64,000 nucleotides of DNA from Pontibacter arcticus. Its GTDB lineage: Bacteria > Bacteroidota > Bacteroidia > Cytophagales > Hymenobacteraceae. The stretch spans positions 151,080 through 215,079 of the forward strand of contig NZ_QMDV01000001.1 of the NCBI RefSeq assembly GCF_003284895.1, in the 5' to 3' direction. Each line of letters opens with the position of its first letter. The stretch's first letter is position 1. The position numbers and the translations under genes are program-made. This document shows, in pieces, positions 35,516 through 42,652 of the stretch. Below the pieces are notes generated by a model. It did not search any database. It saw nothing but the letters and a program-made list of their open reading frames with translations, and was not told where the DNA came from.

Positions 35516-37207
35516 CTAATGATGCGATACGGCAGCGCCAGCACCACGCGGAACGCGGATGTCTTCGATCAGTTCCTGCACATGCAGTGGCGGTGGCGGC
35601 GTAAAGCGGGATATCACAAAAGATACAATAAAATTCAGGATCATCCCAACCGTACCAATCCCTTCCGGCGAAATACTAAAGAGCCAGTTATCCGGTGTGT
35701 TAAGCTCGGGGCTGATGAATTTAAAGTATGAAATGTAGGAGATCGTGAACACCAAACCTGTGATCATGCCCCAGATAGCGCCCTGTTTGTTCATGGTTTT
35801 AGAGAAGATGCCCATGATGATAACCGGGAAGAACGATGCCGCTGCCAGACCAAAGGCAAACGCCACTACTTCGGCTACAAAGCCCGGCGGGTTAATGCCA
35901 AAGTATCCGGCAATTACCACAGCTACGGCTGCTGCCACACGGGCTGCCAATAGCTCTTTCTTTTCGGTAATATCCGGCACAAACGATTTTTTGAGCAGGT
36001 CATGCGCAATGGATGTGGAAATTACCAGTAACAGACCAGCCGCCGTGGAAAGCGCTGCTGCCAGACCACCCGCCGCTACCAGTGCAATAACCCAGTTTGG
36101 CAGCTGAGCAATTTCCGGGTTGGCCAGCACCATGATATCCTTGTCAATGGTGAGCTCATTTACGGCAGGATCTTTTACATATTGCACCAGGCCATCGCCG
36201 TTTTTATCTTCGATGCCGATAAGCTTTGTTTTCTGCCAGTTGCCTACCCACTGCGGCATAGAATTGATCGGTTTATCGACAGTCGTGTTCAGCATATTAT
36301 ACATCCCAAAGGCGCCTACTGCAGGCGCAGCCGTGTAAAGTATGGCGATAAAAATCAAAGCATAACCAGCCGATAAACGTGCATCTTTTACTTTTGGTAC
36401 GGTAAAAAAGCGCACGATTACGTGAGGCAAACCGGCCGTACCTACCATTAACGCGGCCGTGATAAAGAACACATCTATCGTAGATTTGCTGCCATCCGTG
36501 TAAGCCGTAAAGCCGAGTTCTGTGAGCATACCATCCAGTTTATCCAGCAGGTAGCCTCCTTCTTTCAGTTCGCTGCCTAAACCAAGTTGCGGAATAGGGT
36601 TGCCCGTTAAAAGGATGGAAATGAAAATAGCCGGCACCATGTATGCAAAGATCAGCACGCAGTATTGCGCTACCTGTGTATAAGTAATGCCTTTCATACC
36701 GCCTAGTACAGCATAAAAGAGTACGATGATCATCCCGATGATAACACCGGTCTCAATCTGTACTTCCAGGAAACGCGAGAACACAATACCCACGCCACGC
36801 ATCTGCCCGGCCACATAGGTAAACGAGATAAAGATGGCGCACACAACAGCCACCAGGCGGGCAGTTTTGGAATAGTAACGGTCGCCTACAAAATCCGGAA
36901 CGGTAAACTTACCGAACTTGCGCAGGTACGGTGCCAGCAACAAGGCCAGCAATACATACCCACCCGTCCAGCCCATCAGGTAAACAGAGCCGTCGTAGCC
37001 CATAAACGAGATCAGGCCGGCCATCGAAATAAAGGAAGCGGCACTCATCCAGTCGGCGGCGGTTGCCATACCATTGGCCAGCGGGCTTACGCCGCCACCG
37101 GCTACGTAGAATTCTTTTGTTGATCCGGCACGCGACCAGATCGCGATGCCAATGTAGAGGGCAAAACTAAGGCCCACAATCAAATATGTCCAGGCTAAAA
37201 TGCTCAT
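35516..37207 (-). CDS. Na+/solute symporter large subunit (acetate-permease-like)
   Basis: A 563-residue member of the SSS family with about 13 membrane helices. The start reads IVGLSFALYIGIAIWSRAGSTKEFYVAGGG, then MATAADWMSAASFISMAG, which matches the VC_2705/ActP group of acetate symporters. It follows the DUF4212 small subunit by 28 bases, and that pair defines this two-part symporter type. The porin gene lies upstream of both. The downstream kinase, prpE and acs point to short-chain carboxylates as substrate. Substrate and ion are inferred from the family. Confidence 0.92.
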   Translation of the reverse strand: MSILAWTYLIVGLSFALYIGIAIWSRAGSTKEFYVAGGGVSPLANGMATAADWMSAASFISMAGLISFMGYDGSVYLMGWTGGYVLLALLLAPYLRKFGKFTVPDFVGDRYYSKTARLVAVVCAIFISFTYVAGQMRGVGIVFSRFLEVQIETGVIIGMIIVLFYAVLGGMKGITYTQVAQYCVLIFAYMVPAIFISILLTGNPIPQLGLGSELKEGGYLLDKLDGMLTELGFTAYTDGSKSTIDVFFITAALMVGTAGLPHVIVRFFTVPKVKDARLSAGYALIFIAILYTAAPAVGAFGMYNMLNTTVDKPINSMPQWVGNWQKTKLIGIEDKNGDGLVQYVKDPAVNELTIDKDIMVLANPEIAQLPNWVIALVAAGGLAAALSTAAGLLLVISTSIAHDLLKKSFVPDITEKKELLAARVAAAVAVVIAGYFGINPPGFVAEVVAFAFGLAAASFFPVIIMGIFSKTMNKQGAIWGMITGLVFTISYISYFKFISPELNTPDNWLFSISPEGIGTVGMILNFIVSFVISRFTPPPPLHVQELIEDIRVPRGAGAAVSHH

Positions 37208-37235
37208 GGTTTTATACGTTTAAAGTGTGGATCAA

Positions 37236-37499
37236 TTAGTCTTCGTGTACATCAAATTCCTGGTCGAGCCGGTTCATCATCCATACATAAATAAAGATAA
37301 TGACCACGAAAAAGTAGATGGAACCCTGCTGTGCAAACCAGAAACCCAGTTTAAAACCACCCAGCCGGATCGTGTTCAGTTCATCGACGAAGACGATGCC
37401 GAACAAGTATGAAACCGCGAACCAAAGGCCCAGCAGCGTGAGCAGGATCCGGACGTTGCGTTGCCAGTATTCCTGCATTTTCTTTTTATGATTTTCCAT
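37236..37499 (-). CDS. DUF4212 small subunit of the Na+/solute symporter
   Basis: The 87-residue protein has a polar N-terminus (KKKMQEYWQRNVRIL), two membrane helices (about 17-37 and 56-76) and the diagnostic FWFAQQGSIYFFVVIIFIY of DUF4212. Such proteins always precede the large symporter subunit, as here (28-base gap). The function is support of the transporter, not fully defined. Confidence 0.92.
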   Translation of the reverse strand: MENHKKKMQEYWQRNVRILLTLLGLWFAVSYLFGIVFVDELNTIRLGGFKLGFWFAQQGSIYFFVVIIFIYVWMMNRLDQEFDVHED

Positions 37500-37531
37500 A
37501 TGTGTTAAGCGTTAAGTTCTGTGTGAGATGC

Positions 37532-38869
37532 TTATAAATAGATCATCGCCTGCAGGGTAATTTCGGGGCGGTACTTCAGGTTGTTGATATTGGTGTAATC
37601 GGGGCGGTTGCGGTAATTGAGCGTGAACTTGGCATGGTGCCCTTCCAGGTACACATTAGCACCTATATCCAGCACTTTGGCCGGTACTTTGTCGCCGCTG
37701 TTGTCGCGCAAGCCTTCAAAATTGTTGTAGCTGAAAGCGCCGTAAGGTTGCAGCCTGGCTTTCTCTCCGAGCAGATCTTTCGGAAGCAGGTAACCCACCT
37801 GGGTGTAGAGAATATTACCGGTACCAACAGTTGGGTAAGCATTGCCACGCAATGCGCCGCCCCCTGTAGCCGGATTCATAATCCCGATGCTGCGCACATA
37901 ATCTCTTCCGAAATCATAGTTATAATACACGGTATAAGCTGTAAGTGCCGTACCCGATTCCTGGTTTAAAGGCAGATCCAGGAAGGCATCCACACCAAAA
38001 AGATCGATGTTGGTTTTAACGGTATCCTGGGTTAAACCGCGTTGCTCGGCGTGCCAGGCACCATCGCCGTGGTGCATAAAGCCAGCACCAATGTTAAACA
38101 CTTTTTTAGTACCCAGGTAAGTGCCCACCATGTAAGGCAACAGGTTAGATTCCTGCTCCAGGAACTGGTAATTAAAATAGCCCTGGTATACTTTCTTATT
38201 GTTCTCAGGATTATAATTGGAGGCTGATGTTATCGTTCGGCCCAGCGTGGTAGAGAAGGCATCGTTTACCGCTACCCGGTAATCCAGCTTGCCCAGTTTA
38301 CCTTTGGCATATACCCCGATCATGCGCGCAAACTGGTCGGTGGCATCGATGGTAGGCCAATTAAAGATAGGTGCATCGATGGCCATGAAATTAAGGGTAC
38401 TGGTATTGGTCATACGGGAAATGCCGTTCCAGTAATGCAGCCCGGCCCCAACCGAGAGTGCGTTACCAAACACTTTATACTCGGTGTAGGCATCGTGCAG
38501 AAACAACTGGGGCTTTTTCCCGTCTGTAGCTGCCAGACCGCCGCTCACTGCATTCTGGTTGTTAATACCAAAGTGCGATACAATTAAAAAGCGTGGCGAT
38601 ATCTGGGCGTAAAGCAATACACGGGAACGGCGCAGGCCAAAGTCGAGGGTATTGTCCTGTTGCTCGTTGTTGCGGATAGAACCCGAGTTGTTTTCGTTGT
38701 ACCGCGCCCAGACCTGGTGCCAGGTTATAAAACGGATATACTTGGAGCCATCATCGTTTAAAGGCACTTTTATACCTCCTCCGTAGAGCGTAGACCCCTG
38801 CGCTTTCGCGCTTCCACCTACACAGCAAAGCAATAGCCCTGCTGCTACCATTCGTAACAGTTTTTTCAT
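37532..38869 (-). CDS. Outer-membrane porin-like protein
   Basis: A 445-residue exported beta-barrel candidate. A signal peptide ends at about residue 23 (GGSAKAQ), followed by a long series of alternating strands with aromatic girdle residues (for example FITWHQVWARYNENN and YTEYKVFGNALSVGAGLHYW) and a terminal strand ending ITLQAMIYL. It resembles the phosphate-selective-porin-like proteins that Bacteroidota place next to DUF4212 symporters. It is first in the cluster, 32 bases before the DUF4212 gene, and likely passes the small carboxylate across the outer membrane. Confidence 0.85.
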   Translation of the reverse strand: MKKLLRMVAAGLLLCCVGGSAKAQGSTLYGGGIKVPLNDDGSKYIRFITWHQVWARYNENNSGSIRNNEQQDNTLDFGLRRSRVLLYAQISPRFLIVSHFGINNQNAVSGGLAATDGKKPQLFLHDAYTEYKVFGNALSVGAGLHYWNGISRMTNTSTLNFMAIDAPIFNWPTIDATDQFARMIGVYAKGKLGKLDYRVAVNDAFSTTLGRTITSASNYNPENNKKVYQGYFNYQFLEQESNLLPYMVGTYLGTKKVFNIGAGFMHHGDGAWHAEQRGLTQDTVKTNIDLFGVDAFLDLPLNQESGTALTAYTVYYNYDFGRDYVRSIGIMNPATGGGALRGNAYPTVGTGNILYTQVGYLLPKDLLGEKARLQPYGAFSYNNFEGLRDNSGDKVPAKVLDIGANVYLEGHHAKFTLNYRNRPDYTNINNLKYRPEITLQAMIYL

Positions 38870-39119
38870 TGGTATACAGGATGTTAAAAGGTGTAAGGAG
38901 AGGCAGCTGTTTCCCCGGTTAAGTAATCTATATTATGTAAAAAATTACAAGAAAGGTAAACGCGGGTATATATTTGGTAACTAACTATACTTTTTACCTA
39001 AAAGCGGATAGTCGCACCCCCCAGAAAAAAGAAGATTACCAGCGAAAGCTGAAAATTAAGAAGCGAAATAGTGGTTGTTGGTAATGTATAGAAACCGGTT
39101 ACCTGAACCGCAAAGCAGG

Positions 39120-39539
39120 TTAATCCTTGAAACGTGTCCATTTGATCATCATGTATTTGTCGCCCAGCTCGGTTATCATCATGCCGGCTCCTTTCAGGTT
39201 GCTGCTGTTTTTGAGGTGCTCAACCAGCTCGGCGTGGTTCAGGATTTTGTAGGTTGGATGGTACTCGGTTTGCTCCGGCGCTTTGATTTTATACTTCTTC
39301 ACCCAGTTCATGATCGATACATGGCTGATGCCGAGGATGCGTTCTATCTCGCGGTAACTGATGCCTTCGATGTAAAGCTGCAGGGCTTTGGTCACATAAT
39401 AACTGTCGATGCCTTTGCCAATTTTATTTACCGTGAAGTAATAAGTGCACTTTTTACAACGATACCGCTGCCGATCATTGATGATACCACTTTTTACAAC
39501 CTGAAGAGAATCGCATTTGGGACAGGCAGGATTTTTCAT
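39120..39539 (-). CDS. InsA-like zinc-ribbon / helix-turn-helix protein
   Basis: The 139-residue protein has a zinc ribbon with cysteines C6, C9, C28 and C31, then a helix-turn-helix (YIEGISYREIERILGISHVS) as in the InsA half of IS1 and IS1595-type transposases. A DDE catalytic part is missing and no inverted ends or second reading frame flank the gene. It may be a remnant or, more likely, a domesticated DNA-binding regulator: the last 45 residues are an intact tail, not transposase-like. The nearest plausible targets are the acetate/propionate cluster on the same strand. Confidence 0.8.
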   Translation of the reverse strand: MKNPACPKCDSLQVVKSGIINDRQRYRCKKCTYYFTVNKIGKGIDSYYVTKALQLYIEGISYREIERILGISHVSIMNWVKKYKIKAPEQTEYHPTYKILNHAELVEHLKNSSNLKGAGMMITELGDKYMMIKWTRFKD

Positions 39540-39702
39540 CTGTAACTGAAGTATAAACTAAATTGACACAATAGCTATATCAAATTAGCATAACTATAAC
39601 AAATTAGCAAGAAAATAATCTATCTATATAATTGTAAATCAATGTATAAACACTGATAGCTATACTTTACACTTCTGCTACAGGAATTCGACTTTCTTCC
39701 AG

Positions 39703-39743
39703 AAATCAAAAAACCTGGCTGATACAGCCAGGTTTTTTGATTT
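39703..39743. terminator. Perfect 18-bp terminator hairpin
   Basis: AAATCAAAAAACCTGGCT and its exact complement enclose a 5-base loop, with T-runs in both directions. It lies between the InsA-like gene start and the SDR stop, and is a candidate terminator for the SDR gene. Confidence 0.82.
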
Positions 39744-39923
39744 TTATACTTTATAAGTTGAAGTTGTTCAGTGTTTTTTTTGATGAATCAATCTCCGCTT
39801 TCCTTACGGTGTGTTTTTACCAGCAAGCGCCTGCTGGTGAAAGTATAGTTGAGAGTAAAAACATCAGAATGGCAGGAAGTAAAAGGCCCAACTATTATAG
39901 CATTATAGTTGCGCAGGGAAAAG

Positions 39924-39957
39924 AATTCGTAATTCGTAATTCGTAATTCGTAATTCT
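39924..39957 (+). repeat. Tandem heptad array (AATTCGT)n
   Basis: Four and a half copies of AATTCGT stand in a row immediately next to the SDR stop codon at 39961. The same unit, in variants AACTCGT and ATTCTTA, occurs at 41082-41112 and around the four-helix-bundle gene. Confidence 0.85.
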
Positions 39958-39960
39958 ATA

Positions 39961-40689
39961 TCACATATCCCGTACAGAAAGCAACACCTCATTATACTTG
40001 TCTGTGTTTTGTAGAAAACGTGCGATCTTCTCTCCTACTTCGTCGGGGCTTGCCAGGTCGCCGTTGGCTTTGTATTCCCTGAACTTCTGCACCGTACTGA
40101 ACTGGCCTGCATCGGCTTCCCGGATATTTTCCTGCATACCCGTATCTACCACACCCGGCGACAGAGAGAATATTTGCACATTGCTGCCACGCACCTCCTG
40201 CTCTTTCTGCATGGTCATGGACAACATATCCAGCGCCGCTTTAGAAGCGCAATAAGCTGCCCAGCCATCAATCGGGTATTTGCCGGCACCTGAGCTTATG
40301 TTAAGTATCACTTTTGGGCAATCCAGTACGCGGTATACTTCCAGGAAGGTGTTCATGAGCATGGCAGGCACGATCACGTTTACGTCAAACACAAACTCAA
40401 AACGCTCGTTCGCCATCCCCTCGCCTACATACCCGATGTCTCCGAGCACGCCGGCATTGTTTACCAGCACCAGTTTTTCAGCATCTTTGTAAGGCAGAAA
40501 CACTTTTTGCAGGTTATGCTCCACTGCTGCAATATCCGAAAAATCGAGGGGCTGGTGGCGGTAGTTGGGGTGTTGTATGGTGCTGGTTCGGCAAACGCCC
40601 ACCACATGGTTATTTTCGTCTTTCAGTAGTTCTTCGGCTAGTGCTTTGCCTATGCCTTTGCTGGCTCCGGTGATGATGTAGTAGTTCAC
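39961..40689 (-). CDS. Short-chain dehydrogenase/reductase (benzil/sepiapterin reductase-like)
   Basis: The 242-residue protein is a classical SDR. The dinucleotide site TGASKGIG is at residues 7-14, the NNAG motif follows near 78, and the catalytic Tyr-Lys pair is in YCASK. The 240-residue length and the region FSLSPGVVDTGMQ, typical of benzil or sepiapterin reductase-like SDRs, suggest NADP-dependent reduction of a small carbonyl compound. The true substrate is unknown. The gene stands alone, with tandem repeats on both sides and the repeat element at 40846 upstream. Confidence 0.92.
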   Translation of the reverse strand: MNYYIITGASKGIGKALAEELLKDENNHVVGVCRTSTIQHPNYRHQPLDFSDIAAVEHNLQKVFLPYKDAEKLVLVNNAGVLGDIGYVGEGMANERFEFVFDVNVIVPAMLMNTFLEVYRVLDCPKVILNISSGAGKYPIDGWAAYCASKAALDMLSMTMQKEQEVRGSNVQIFSLSPGVVDTGMQENIREADAGQFSTVQKFREYKANGDLASPDEVGEKIARFLQNTDKYNEVLLSVRDM

Positions 40690-40845
40690 AGTCTTATTAA
40701 GTTAGAAAGTTAGAAGGTCGAAAGTTAGAAAAGTATACATTCAGGAGTACGCAGGAAGGCTGGATCAGGGTTAAAAAGGGTTTGTGTTTTGATATGGAGT
40801 AAATGATTTTAGAAACTGCTGCAAGTATAAAAACTCACCAGTTAA

Positions 40846-40994
40846 ACCCACTCCTAACCCCTCCCAGGAGGGGAATTTATACTTGTACTATCATTTACCT
40901 CATCTTAAGTAGATGGAGTAAAAGAGAAAGCCAAAAAAACACTAATTGTTGAAATGATTGCTGGTTCCCCTCCTCGGAGGGGTTAGGGGTGGGT
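40846..40994. mobile_element. MITE-like element with G/C-rich inverted ends, 149 bp
   Basis: The left end ACCCACTCCTAACCCCTCCC and right end GGAGGGGTTAGGGGTGGGT are near-perfect inverted repeats, each adjoining a small CCTCC/GGAGG hairpin. The inner about 90 bases are AT-rich and code for nothing. It is half the length of the related copy at 24875. Confidence 0.7.
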
Positions 40995-41034
40995 TACTGC
41001 AACACACGATCAACCCTTAAAACAAAGCCAAAAC

Positions 41035-41074
41035 AAAAGCCGGCACCTCTGCTTTCGCAAAAATGCCGGCTTTT
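41035..41074. terminator. Terminator hairpin after hslU
   Basis: AAAAGCCGGCA and TGCCGGCTTTT form an 11-base stem with an 18-base loop, 37 bases past the hslU stop. A TATACTT heptamer follows the right arm. Confidence 0.78.
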
Positions 41075-41081
41075 ATACTTT

Positions 41082-41112
41082 ATTCGTAACTCGTAATTCT
41101 TAATTCGTAATT
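41082..41112 (+). repeat. Degenerate heptad array at the hslU 3' end
   Basis: ATTCGTA, ACTCGTA, ATTCTTA and ATTCGTA follow each other and run into the hslU stop at 41111. Same family as the arrays at 39924 and 54732. Confidence 0.75.
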
Positions 41113-42502
41113 ATAAAATATACTGGCTTAAATCCCTGTTTTTCACCATATCGGAGAGGCGTTCTTTTACCAGTTCGCGGGTGATCACGATTTTGGCATT
41201 GGCTCCGATGATGTCCGGCACATCAAAAAGTATGTCGTTCAGCAGGCGGCTCATGATGGTTTGCAAACGGCGTGCGCCAATATTTTCTACTTCGGCATTT
41301 ACTTCGTAAGCCAGGCTTGCAATCTCGTCCAGCGCTTCGTCGTTAAAGGTAAGCTCCACATCCTCGGCAGCTAAAAGCGCTTCGTATTGCTTCGTTAGTG
41401 CGTTTTTCGGGAACTTCAGGATCTGGTAGAAATCGTCTTTTGTCAGGCTCTGCAACTCTACCCGGATCGGGAAGCGGCCCTGTAACTCCGGAATCAGATC
41501 TGATGGCTTGGCTACGTGGAACGCACCGGCTGCAATAAATAGAATATGGTCTGTATTGATAACGCCATACTTTGTATTGACAGAGCTTCCTTCCACAATC
41601 GGGAGCAGATCGCGCTGCACGCCTTCGCGGCTTACATCCGGGCCTCCGCCTTTCTTGCTCGAGCTGGCTACTTTATCAATCTCATCAATAAAAATAACGC
41701 CCGAATTTTCAGCTTTAAAGATCGCTTCTTCCTTTACTTCATCCATGTCGATGAGCTTGGCGGCTTCTTCATCTAAAAGTAATTTGCGGGCTTCCGCGAT
41801 GGTTACTTTGCGCTTTTTGGTTTTCTTGGGCATCATGCCGCTGATCATCTCCTGGATGTTCATCATGGAAGCTTCATCCATGCCCGGCCCCATAATGCCT
41901 ACGCCCGGCGCCCCGTTGTGCTGAATTCTGATTTCAATTTTGCGGTCTTCGAGTTCGCCGTTCTTTATCTTTTCCCGAAATTTATCGCGGGTGCGCTCGT
42001 TCAGTTCGTAATCAGAATCCGGAATGGCATCCGGGTGCGCAGCCATACTTATCGGTGTGGTAGAGCGGCCCTGAATGGGTGGAATCAACGCATCCAGTAT
42101 AATTTCCTCTACCATTTCGGCGGCCTGCACTTTTACTTCTTCTTTTTTGCGCGTCTTTACCATGTTCACGGATTGCTCCACCAGGTCGCGTACCATACTT
42201 TCTACGTCGCGGCCTACGTAGCCAACTTCGGTAAATTTGGAGGCTTCTACTTTCGTGAAAGGTGCATCGGCAATTTTAGCCAGGCGGCGCGCAATTTCTG
42301 TTTTACCAACGCCGGTTGCCCCGATCATCAGAATGTTATTCGGAACAATTTCGCGGCGAATGTTTTCGTCTGCATTCATGCGGCGCCAGCGGTTACGGAG
42401 CGCGATGGCTACGTTGCGTTTGGCGTCTTTCTGCCCGATTATATATTTATCCAGCTCAGCTACAATCTGTGCCGGTGTCAGGTGTTCGATATTATCTAAC
42501 AT
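41111..42502 (-). CDS. hslU: ATP-dependent protease ATPase subunit HslU
   Basis: HslU is the AAA+ unfoldase that feeds the HslV peptidase. The 463-residue length is typical. The N-terminus LTPAQIVAELDKYIIGQ is diagnostic, Walker A is GATGVGKTE at 61-69, Walker B is IFIDEIDK, and the I-domain lies between. The C-terminal end DLSQYIL docks into HslV and is intact. No hslV lies beside it in this window, which is unusual since hslVU is normally an operon. It is followed by a terminator and preceded by lon on the same strand. Confidence 0.97.
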   Translation of the reverse strand: MLDNIEHLTPAQIVAELDKYIIGQKDAKRNVAIALRNRWRRMNADENIRREIVPNNILMIGATGVGKTEIARRLAKIADAPFTKVEASKFTEVGYVGRDVESMVRDLVEQSVNMVKTRKKEEVKVQAAEMVEEIILDALIPPIQGRSTTPISMAAHPDAIPDSDYELNERTRDKFREKIKNGELEDRKIEIRIQHNGAPGVGIMGPGMDEASMMNIQEMISGMMPKKTKKRKVTIAEARKLLLDEEAAKLIDMDEVKEEAIFKAENSGVIFIDEIDKVASSSKKGGGPDVSREGVQRDLLPIVEGSSVNTKYGVINTDHILFIAAGAFHVAKPSDLIPELQGRFPIRVELQSLTKDDFYQILKFPKNALTKQYEALLAAEDVELTFNDEALDEIASLAYEVNAEVENIGARRLQTIMSRLLNDILFDVPDIIGANAKIVITRELVKERLSDMVKNRDLSQYIL

Positions 42503-42523
42503 AGTTTAAGCTGTTACAAGTAT

Positions 42524-42560
42524 AACGTTCCGTGCTTTTATACTTTTAACACGGAACGTT
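42524..42560. terminator. Hairpin between lon and hslU
   Basis: AACGTTCCGTG and CACGGAACGTT form a perfect 11-base stem. The 15-base loop contains a TATACTT heptamer. It lies about 93 bases after the lon stop and 22 bases before the hslU start, so it could separate the two units. Confidence 0.65.
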
Positions 42561-42652
42561 TCTAACTGTTTTCTATTGGCCTGGCCTATACTTTATTCTT
42601 TACTGCAAACCGTATTTTATACTTTACAAAGTATAGCCTGGGACCGAAACCA

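Larger units (their letters stand above)
39540..39960. other. Gene-free region with hairpin and heptad repeat
   Basis: The 421 bases hold a terminator at 39703-39743 and a tandem array at 39924-39957. Nothing protein-coding is convincing. A palindromic AACAAATTAGCA pattern near 39598 and 39582 (AAATTAGCATAACTATAACA) gives some local repetition. Confidence 0.5.
40690..41110. other. Gene-free region with repeat element, terminator and heptads
   Basis: The 421 bases hold a (GTTAGAAA)-like tandem stretch near 40699-40728, the MITE-like element 40846-40994, the hslU terminator and part of the heptad array. No protein gene is seen. Confidence 0.5.

Noticed and set aside
39924-39957. Regular tandem array as a CRISPR
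   Set aside because: The unit is 7 bp with no spacers and no cas gene is in the window.
39598-39960. Short plus-strand frames in the gap next to the SDR gene as possible small proteins
   Set aside because: They run through the terminator and the heptad array and show no ribosome site or conserved motif.
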